Source: Lacticaseibacillus manihotivorans DSM 13343 = JCM 12514
Lineage (GTDB): Bacteria; Bacillota; Bacilli; Lactobacillales; Lactobacillaceae
Length of the DNA: 57,137 bases
Reading direction: 5' to 3'
NCBI RefSeq assembly: GCF_001435035.1
Contig: NZ_AZEU01000174.1
Location: forward strand, 1 to 57,137
Each line of letters begins with the position of its first letter. Position 1 is the stretch's first letter. Below, in pieces: positions 51,357 through 57,137 of this stretch. The notes beneath the pieces were generated by a model, which did no database searches, was not told the origin of the DNA, and was given only the letters and a program-made list of their open reading frames with translations. A program made the translations under genes and the position numbers.

Positions 51357-51857
51357 TTAAAGTTTCAATTCATAAGTGCGCGAGGCAATACCAGTTGGCG
51401 GATACATCACATCCCCGATGTAAGTAAATCCGAGTTTTTCAATCACATGTTGAGAGGCCAAGTTGCCGGGTTGATGACCAGCAATCAGCTTGGTGGCTGG
51501 TAATTGCTCCCGGGCAAACTGAATCACTTGTTGCGCAGATTCAGTCGCGATGCCTTGATGCCAAAACTTCGGTCGTAAATGATAACCTAATTCGTACACG
51601 CCAGCAGCTTGCTTGTGCAAACCGCAGACGCCGATCAGCTCCTTTTCTGGCGTAAGCATGGGCCAGTATTGGACTCCATCTTGTCGGTCACTGTCACATT
51701 CAAATGCCAGCCGGTCTTTGATCATTTGCGCAGAAAAGCCATTTTTTGAAATCAGTACTGTGACTTTGGGATCACCCCACAACAATTCAGCTTGGGCTAA
51801 ATCATTTGGATGCCAGTGTTCAAAGTGGAAACGTTTGGTTGCATCAGGTTGTTGCAT
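51357..51857 (-). CDS. GNAT family N-acetyltransferase, RimJ/RimL-type
   Basis: The 166-residue protein carries the GNAT pattern ELIGVCGLHKQAAGVYELGYHLRPKFWHQGIATESAQQVIQFA with the acetyl-CoA loop WHQGIATE, and NLASQHVIEKLGFTYIGD near the end, typical of RimJ/RimL relatives. The substrate is unknown. The gene is monocistronic and convergent with fruA. A GGAGG precedes its ATG. Confidence 0.92.
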   Translation of the reverse strand: MQQPDATKRFHFEHWHPNDLAQAELLWGDPKVTVLISKNGFSAQMIKDRLAFECDSDRQDGVQYWPMLTPEKELIGVCGLHKQAAGVYELGYHLRPKFWHQGIATESAQQVIQFAREQLPATKLIAGHQPGNLASQHVIEKLGFTYIGDVMYPPTGIASRTYELKL

Positions 51858-51972
51858 ACGATCGCCTCCTTAAGAAATTGTGTCTAGCCTAACACGGTTA
51901 CGGTTCGATGACAACGCTATCTCATTGATTGCACTATGGTATACTAGCGTCATTGTGAAAGGAAGTTTGATG

Positions 51973-52461
51973 ATGAATATTCGCTATGAAAAGATGGACG
52001 CATGGCAAGATCAAGCCAGAACGTTTTTCAAGGATCACTGGCAAACCGACACCATGGTGGTTTCTTCTGGTGAATATCGCCTCGCCGACCTCAACGGCAT
52101 CGTGGCAGTGACTGAAACCAATGAAGTCGTCGGCTTGGTCACTTACACGGTTCACGGCAATGCCATGGAAATCGTGTCGCTGAATTCCGTTGAACCTAAC
52201 CAAGGCATCGGCACCAAGTTAATGGCCGCCGCAGAAGCCCGCGCGCAAGCCACCGGTTTGACCAAAATGGTCACCACCACGACCAATGATAATTTGGCGG
52301 CGATGCGTTTTTATCAAAAACACGGCTACCGCTTTGCCAAAGTGATCCGCGGCTCTGTCGATACGGCTCGGACATTGAAGCCGACTGTTCCTGAAATCGG
52401 CAATGATGGCATCCCCATCCATGATGAACTCTTAATGAATAAAGACTTACCGCGTTTGTAA
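51973..52461 (+). CDS. GNAT family N-acetyltransferase
   Basis: The 162-residue protein has the GNAT core EVVGLVTYTVHGNAMEIVSLNSVEPNQGIGTKLMAAAEARA, with the acetyl-CoA loop QGIGTK, and NLAAMRFYQKHGYRFAKV. It is unrelated in detail to the neighbouring GNAT. The start is the second of two adjacent ATGs, seven bases from GGAAG; the longer frame runs through the promoter. An extended -10 TGGTATACT lies upstream. The substrate is unknown. Confidence 0.9.
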   Translation: MNIRYEKMDAWQDQARTFFKDHWQTDTMVVSSGEYRLADLNGIVAVTETNEVVGLVTYTVHGNAMEIVSLNSVEPNQGIGTKLMAAAEARAQATGLTKMVTTTTNDNLAAMRFYQKHGYRFAKVIRGSVDTARTLKPTVPEIGNDGIPIHDELLMNKDLPRL

Positions 52462-52465
52462 CCAA

Positions 52466-52511
52466 TGTAAAAGGGTCCCAGTTGTGCACATTGACAACTG
52501 GGATCCTTTTT
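52466..52511. terminator. Bidirectional terminator between GNAT and TMEM175-like genes
   Basis: AAAGGGTCCCAGTTGT-GCACATTG-ACAACTGGGATCCTTT is a long stem with one wobble or mismatch, flanked by T tracts on both strands. Confidence 0.92.
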
Positions 52512-53401
52512 TAATGGCGATTTTCACGTTGGCCGTGACGGTCACCGCGATGATGATCGGCAAACCATTCGCGCAATTGCGCTTGTTGTTCAGGCGTTGA
52601 GCGACCATAGCGCTGCATGATGCGTTGGCGTTTTTTCGGATCGATACTTTGATCGAGCCAATGTTGCCAGTTGACGGCAGGTTGATCGGGGTGATTTTCG
52701 GTTTGGGCATCCCCTGACGCATTCATGATCGCTTGTTGGGCTTTGCGGAAATCTTTCATTTCACTGGTGTTGAAGGAGGCAACATCTTGTTGTTGTTCTT
52801 CAGGCAAGGTTTCCACGTCGTACATTTCTTGGCGCGCTTGAGCATTTAAAAAGAAAGTCAAAATCGGGTAAGCCAAGTAGAACACCAAGGCGACTTTTGG
52901 AAAGAACCAGGCGACAACTAGGTCCCAGGTGGCTAAAGCGTCCAACCACAAGTTCGCATTGCCATAGATTTTTTGGTAAACCTTTTGCATCGCGTCTTTG
53001 TCATCATATTGCAGGTGCACGATGATCCGCGACAAGTAGCGAAACATCATATTGACTAAAAACTGCACCCCACCATAGGCTAACACCGTGATGCGCGTGG
53101 TGTTGGCCGTCATCATGTTGGTAAACAGTGGCATCAAGGCGAGAAATGCCAAAAAGATCAAATCAAAAATCACGATCCGATAAGTGATGGTTTCAATTTC
53201 GGCAAAAACGGTCGCGTGCTGATACCAGATATTCGCCACGAAAATAAAACTGATCAAAAAGATGCCAATATGTTTGCCTAACACCAAATAGTTTGCCCAA
53301 GAATCGTGCAACACTGGCGCGATATTCAACACCATAATGGTGATGATCACCGCCATGATGCCATCAGCGAATGCATCTAAACGACTTTTAATTTTTTCCA
53401 T
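52511..53401 (-). CDS. TMEM175 family (DUF1211) membrane protein
   Basis: The 296-residue protein begins MEKIKSRLDAFADGIMAVIITIMVLNI, the signature of the bacterial TMEM175 potassium-channel family (usual core FSDG, here FADG). Six helices are predicted up to about residue 205. A soluble C-terminal tail of about 90 residues follows, rich in Gln, Asp and basic residues. Potassium conduction is inferred from the family. The gene is divergent from mmcQ-like, with a bidirectional terminator at its end. Confidence 0.9.
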   Translation of the reverse strand: MEKIKSRLDAFADGIMAVIITIMVLNIAPVLHDSWANYLVLGKHIGIFLISFIFVANIWYQHATVFAEIETITYRIVIFDLIFLAFLALMPLFTNMMTANTTRITVLAYGGVQFLVNMMFRYLSRIIVHLQYDDKDAMQKVYQKIYGNANLWLDALATWDLVVAWFFPKVALVFYLAYPILTFFLNAQARQEMYDVETLPEEQQQDVASFNTSEMKDFRKAQQAIMNASGDAQTENHPDQPAVNWQHWLDQSIDPKKRQRIMQRYGRSTPEQQAQLREWFADHHRGDRHGQRENRH

Positions 53402-53443
53402 TGCCAACCCACTTCCATTTTCAGACACGCCGTATTCTACGCG

Positions 53444-53472
53444 TGAACAATCAGTCTTGCAAGTGATACAAT
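53444..53472 (+). promoter_or_regulatory. Promoter of the MmcQ/YjbR-like gene
   Basis: TGAACA and TACAAT are 17 bases apart. The -10 ends only 6 bases before the first ATG, so transcription would start at the start codon (see findings). Confidence 0.5.
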
Positions 53473-53478
53473 TATGGC

Positions 53479-54132
53479 ATGATGAATAATTTAATTGAAC
53501 CACTATTTAAAAATTGGCACGCAAATGCTACGGCTTTAACCAAATATGGTTTTGTCAATGGTCAGTGGACCACGCCATTGCTTGACGACTTCACACTGAC
53601 AGTTTCTGTGCTTGGGGATGAGGTCAGCTGTCAGGTCTTTGACGAAGCCGCGCAAGCCCCTTACACCTTGTTCGTGCAACCGACTGCCACTGGACGTTAC
53701 GTGGCCAAAGTCCGGGACGCTGTGATCACGCAATTGACAGCAATCCGCGATGCCTGCTTTACCCAAGGCTCGATTTATCACCAGCCGCAAACCTTAGATA
53801 TCATCGCGCAAGTGGCCAAAACTTACGCCTTGGCACCAGAATTCTTGTGGCAAAAGTTTCCCACGAACGCCGTATTTCGCCGCACAGATTCGAAGAAGTG
53901 GTTTGCCGCGATCCTCACGGTACAACCTGATCGTATCGGCCGCACTGGTAAAAAGCCGCTTGAGATTTTAGACTTGCGCATGGCTGATCCCTTGCAAGTT
54001 GACGGCGTGAACTTCTTGCCTGGTTATCACATGAACAAGAAAAGCTGGTTCACTGTGGTTTTAGACGGCACCGTCGCCACTGAACAACTCATGGCGTTAA
54101 TGGCGACAAGCTTTGATCTCGCTGCAAAATAA
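53479..54132 (+). CDS. MmcQ/YjbR family protein
   Basis: The 217-residue protein has the YjbR-like CyaY fold in its C-terminal half: FLWQKFPTNAVFRRTDSKKWFAAILTV, ILDLRMADPLQV and FLPGYHMNKKSWFTVVLDGTV, including the conserved KKSW. The N-terminal half is an extension seen in lactobacilli. Some members bind DNA, but no function is certain. No Shine-Dalgarno sequence is visible before the two adjacent ATGs. Confidence 0.9.
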   Translation: MMNNLIEPLFKNWHANATALTKYGFVNGQWTTPLLDDFTLTVSVLGDEVSCQVFDEAAQAPYTLFVQPTATGRYVAKVRDAVITQLTAIRDACFTQGSIYHQPQTLDIIAQVAKTYALAPEFLWQKFPTNAVFRRTDSKKWFAAILTVQPDRIGRTGKKPLEILDLRMADPLQVDGVNFLPGYHMNKKSWFTVVLDGTVATEQLMALMATSFDLAAK

Positions 54133-54177
54133 AATGATCCGCAACGACCCTTTTCAGGATTGCTGCGGATCATTTTT
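54131..54177. terminator. Bidirectional terminator between MmcQ-like and uvrC
   Basis: AAATGATCCGCA and TGCGGATCATTT pair across a 20-base loop region, flanked by A and T tracts. Confidence 0.88.
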
Positions 54178-55964
54178 TATTCGCCTTGAAGTGACACTTT
54201 CACAGCTTGGGCAACGGTCTTAGAAATGCCCAGTGCTTGAATATCCTCCACACTGGCGGCTTTAATGTGGTTGATCGTTTTAAATTCTTTGAGTAACTTC
54301 ACCCGGGTGCGCGGCCCGACACCAGTGATGGTTTCCAATCGCGACGCCAACGAGTTCTTATTGCGCAGCTGACGATGGAAGGTGATGGCAAAGCGGTGGA
54401 CTTCTTCTTGAATGCGTTCCAGTAAATAAAAGCCTTGGGACTTGGGGTCCAAGTCCCGTGGTTCATCCCAGTCGCCAAACAACAACGCTGCCGTCTTATG
54501 CTTGTTGTTTTTGACCATGCCGGCTACCGGAATATCCAAGTTCAATTCGTTTTCTAGGACATCTTTAGCCGCGTTCATTTCGATGGCGCCACCATCCATT
54601 AAGATCAAGTCAGGCAAGGCGGCATGTTCTTTCAACAACCGGGAATACCGCCGGCGAATCACTTCACGGGTATTGGCATCTTCATTGGCCGAATGGTCCC
54701 CTTCGTCTTGCGCCAGCTTATATTTGCGGTAATTGGTTTTCTCCGGTTGGCCATCGACATATTGCACCATCGCGGAAACGGGATCAGCCCCTTGAATGTG
54801 CGAATGGTCAAACGCCTCCATCACATGCCCATGTGGCAAGCCCAAAGCATCGAAAATTTCATTATTCGCGCCGACTGTGGTGCGGTTATCCAATTCCAAC
54901 AGCCGGAATTTTTCTTCCAGCTTGAGTTGGGCATTTTGATGGGCGAGATCCATTAAGGATTTTTTCTCGCCGCGCTGCGGAATGCGCACTGGAATATTCA
55001 ACGCTGACTCTAATAAATTGGCGTCGATGCCTTTAGGGACCAGCACTTCTTTGGGCTGAATGGCATTTTTTCGTTGATAAAACTGCAAGATGAACGATTC
55101 AAATTCTTCATCAGCAGACCCGGTGATCGGAAAAAGCCGGCTTTCCCGCTTCATCAAGCGCGCCTGGCGAATGAAAAAGATCTGAATCGACAACCAGCCT
55201 TTGTCCATATAGAAGTTAAAAATATCCCGCTGAGTTTTGTCATTGGAAATTATTTTTTGCTTTTCAACCGTGATGTCGATGTATTTGAGTTGATCGCGAA
55301 TTTCTGCCGCCCGTTCAAATTCCAGGTTTTCAGCGGCAGTAGTCATTTGATGATTTAACTGCTTGACGATTTTGGCAGTATTGCCATCTAGAAAGCTTTT
55401 GATCTTAGCGATTTGCGCATCGTATTCAGCTTGTGGAACTTCTCGCCAGCAAGCGCCGAGGCATTGGCCCATGTGATAATACAAACACGGTCGACCTTGA
55501 TAACCGTTGCAGCGCCGCAGTGGATACACTTTTTGCAGAAAGTGCATGGTTTCTTGCGCGGCATAGACATTAGGATATGGGCCAAAGTAATAAGCATTGT
55601 CTTTTTTAATGTCACCGGTGATTTCCATTTTCGGATCGCGCTCATTGGTGATCTTAATGTAGGGATAGCCCGTGCCTTTTTTCAGCTTGATATTGTAATA
55701 AGGTTGCCACTTTTGGATCAAGGTGATTTCCAGCAAAAAGGCTTCTTTGTCACTAGAGGTCACAATGTAATCAAAATCCGCAATATTTGACACCAGTTGG
55801 GCCGTTTTGCCGTCGTGTGAGGACTTGAAGTAACTGCGGACGCGATTCTTCAAATTCTTGGCTTTGCCCACATAAATGATCTTGCCATTGACGTCTTTCA
55901 TTTGATAACTGCCTGGCAAATCAGGTAATAAGGCTAATTTGTGTTCAATGTGTTCTGACGCCAC
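54177..55964 (-). CDS. uvrC: Excinuclease ABC subunit C
   Basis: UvrC makes both incisions in nucleotide excision repair. The 595-residue protein has the N-terminal GIY-YIG nuclease (GSYQMKDVNGKIIYVGKAKNLKNRVRSYF), a cysteine cluster CNGYQGRPCLYYHMGQCLGAC, the UVR motif at about 205-240, an RNase H-like domain with LILMDGG, and C-terminal helix-hairpin-helix repeats (ITGVGPRTRVKLLKEF). The start is GTG, seven bases after GGAGG. A LexA-box-like palindrome lies at the expected transcription start. Confidence 0.97.
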   Translation of the reverse strand: MASEHIEHKLALLPDLPGSYQMKDVNGKIIYVGKAKNLKNRVRSYFKSSHDGKTAQLVSNIADFDYIVTSSDKEAFLLEITLIQKWQPYYNIKLKKGTGYPYIKITNERDPKMEITGDIKKDNAYYFGPYPNVYAAQETMHFLQKVYPLRRCNGYQGRPCLYYHMGQCLGACWREVPQAEYDAQIAKIKSFLDGNTAKIVKQLNHQMTTAAENLEFERAAEIRDQLKYIDITVEKQKIISNDKTQRDIFNFYMDKGWLSIQIFFIRQARLMKRESRLFPITGSADEEFESFILQFYQRKNAIQPKEVLVPKGIDANLLESALNIPVRIPQRGEKKSLMDLAHQNAQLKLEEKFRLLELDNRTTVGANNEIFDALGLPHGHVMEAFDHSHIQGADPVSAMVQYVDGQPEKTNYRKYKLAQDEGDHSANEDANTREVIRRRYSRLLKEHAALPDLILMDGGAIEMNAAKDVLENELNLDIPVAGMVKNNKHKTAALLFGDWDEPRDLDPKSQGFYLLERIQEEVHRFAITFHRQLRNKNSLASRLETITGVGPRTRVKLLKEFKTINHIKAASVEDIQALGISKTVAQAVKVSLQGE

Positions 55965-55977
55965 GTTCTTGCCTCCA

Positions 55978-56026
55978 CAAACAATTGTTTGCTTACTATT
56001 ATACTTAATTGTTTAAGGGGTCGCAA
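55978..56026 (-). promoter_or_regulatory. uvrC promoter with LexA-like palindrome
   Basis: On the minus strand TTGCGA and TATAAT are 17 bases apart (56026-55998). CAAACAATTGTTTG (55991-55978), a perfect 14 bp palindrome, covers the start region; it resembles the Gram-positive SOS box. Confidence 0.6.
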
Positions 56027-57071
56027 CCTGCAAGCGCCGGCTCAATGCGATCACACTGAGCGCCAACGCCGCAAACGTCATCCCCCATATGCGTTGGGCG
56101 ATGCTTAAGCCACTAAAAATAAACGGGGACACCAATTGTCCCGCAAATACCATCGCATATCCGATACTCAACGCATGGTCACGATCAACTGGCTGCGTTT
56201 GGGCAATCACCCGTTCATTGAAAACTGGCATCGCAAGCGCCACCCCAAATCCGGCAAACACCATCGCCCAGATTTCCAGATGCCCCAATAAAAAGCCACC
56301 AGCCAGCATAAGGACGCCAAACACACTGACGAGCTTCTCACGCGCTGGCAACTTAATGCGAACATAATTCATCCCCACGACTAAGGCTACCGCCGACACC
56401 CCTGCCATTAACAGCCCAGCGTGACTGGCGTTGGCATCATGTAACCAACTTTGAAAATAAAATGGAATCGTGGTCGGGATGATAAAGTATAACGCATTCC
56501 AACTCAAATTCAAGCCATAAGTCACTACCAATCCCACCGACAGTTTAAACGGTTGTCCAGTATGCGATGCTTTGTGGGTGGTTTCAGGTAACCAACACCA
56601 AATCAAAATCAATGGCACTATCGCTGCGCCATATAAGCCAAATACCCAATGCCAATCATGCCCGACTAACCAACCAGATAGCGACACGGCACTGATCGTT
56701 CCACCAGACGTCACAGCAGAAGCCCAGCCTAAAAGCTGTCGCCGAGTTTGCGCTTCAGGATAATGATCCCCGATCAAACTAATGGCAGGGCCGGTAAACA
56801 AACTCAACCCTAGCCCTGAAAGCAATCGGGCCAGTGCTAAACCCATAAACGGCAATGGTAAAATCGGCATCAATCCGCCAATTAGATAGATCAATAAGCC
56901 GACGATGACTTGTTGTTTCTTCGTTCCAGGCAAATGCCGCGCAATCATAAGCATCAGCAATAACGACAACGATGGCAAGGTCAACAAGCTTTGAATCCAA
57001 AACGCTGAAACTTGCGGATAACTTTGTTGAATCGCGGGTAACGCCGGCGCAAGCATTGCCCCAGTTAACAC
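56013..57071 (-). CDS. MFS transporter, probably frameshifted at its 5' end
   Basis: The frame encodes about 11 membrane helices of a drug-efflux type MFS protein (GAMLAPALPAI, RLLSGLGLSLFTGPAISLIG, LGWASAVTSGG). The conserved first helix should begin further upstream. In frame the sequence extends to NAGSFFTV before the GTG used here and is then closed by TAA at 57095-57093. The other frame carries a likely start and VANLIVK directly upstream. One base gained or lost in the AAAA run at 57091-57094 would join them. It may be a broken gene or an assembly error; the window edge prevents a decision. Confidence 0.7.
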   Translation of the reverse strand: MLTGAMLAPALPAIQQSYPQVSAFWIQSLLTLPSLSLLLMLMIARHLPGTKKQQVIVGLLIYLIGGLMPILPLPFMGLALARLLSGLGLSLFTGPAISLIGDHYPEAQTRRQLLGWASAVTSGGTISAVSLSGWLVGHDWHWVFGLYGAAIVPLILIWCWLPETTHKASHTGQPFKLSVGLVVTYGLNLSWNALYFIIPTTIPFYFQSWLHDANASHAGLLMAGVSAVALVVGMNYVRIKLPAREKLVSVFGVLMLAGGFLLGHLEIWAMVFAGFGVALAMPVFNERVIAQTQPVDRDHALSIGYAMVFAGQLVSPFIFSGLSIAQRIWGMTFAALALSVIALSRRLQVATP

Positions 57072-57137
57072 GGTGAAAAACGACCCCGCGTTTTACAATC
57101 AAGTTAGCCACTATCGTTAGCACTCAGACAAAATAAA

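Noticed and set aside
56779-57123. 114-codon minus-strand frame at the right edge
   Set aside because: Most of it is a shadow of the MFS gene. Only the first few codons (VANLIVK) look like the lost start of that gene.

Overview
The window is chromosomal core sequence from a low-to-moderate GC Firmicute of the family Lactobacillaceae. The supporting signs are strong AGGAGG-type ribosome binding sites, thymidylate synthase in the long (about 318 residue) Lactobacillus form, pyruvate kinase with the extra C-terminal PEP-utiliser domain, a bacillary scpA-scpB-rluB cluster, a CtsR operator, and the Bacillus-like order cmk / LysM / recQ / ypbB-like / ferredoxin. I cannot name the species from sequence alone. 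No prophage, insertion-sequence transposase, CRISPR array, tRNA or rRNA gene was seen. Most genes run on the minus strand.

Layout. 0.1-3.9 kb: SGNH hydrolase, YpmS-like, msrA, YozE-like and S41 protease. 4.2-5.9 kb: degV divergent from a hemolysin III family gene. 5.9-9.3 kb: ABC-F ATPase, thyA, folA. 9.4-13.8 kb: cca, a TPR protein, hup, der. 14.4-19.8 kb: rpsA, cmk, LysM protein, recQ, ypbB-like, and divergent ferredoxin. 19.8-20.7 kb: ribU under an FMN riboswitch. 20.8-25.6 kb: rluB, scpB, scpA, ribT, xerD, cvfB, DUF441. 25.6-26.6 kb: an XRE regulator and a frameshifted membrane gene. 26.7-33.1 kb: pyk, pfkA, dnaE, DUF2929. 33.2-37.1 kb: lipoprotein, 5'-nucleotidase, DUF1836, a probable non-coding RNA, rpmF. 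37.3-42.0 kb: clpB, LapA-like, SDR, rnz. 42.2-45.5 kb: O-acetyltransferase, obgE. 46.4-51.3 kb: mupG divergent from fruR-fruK-fruA. 51.4-57.1 kb: two GNATs, TMEM175, MmcQ, uvrC and a damaged MFS gene.

How the genes work together. The content is housekeeping: glycolysis and fructose uptake (pfkA, pyk, fruRKA), folate and dTMP synthesis (thyA, folA), chromosome maintenance (hup, scpAB, xerD, recQ, dnaE, uvrC), translation and ribosome assembly (rpsA, rpmF, der, obgE, ABC-F, cca, rluB, rnz), protein quality control (clpB, the S41 protease) and envelope functions. Within this window riboflavin is imported (ribU) and no synthesis operon is present.

The unusual material is in the gaps. Four long non-coding gaps and the left edge carry a dispersed family of hairpin-rich repeats. 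Paired copies differ in sequence but keep their pairing and their loop sequences, which is compensatory change as expected of a structured RNA or a REP-like element. Most copies lie beside an intrinsic terminator. A separate 0.4 kb gap at 36.3-36.7 kb has a near-consensus promoter, several hairpins and no credible ORF, and is my best candidate for an undescribed RNA gene.
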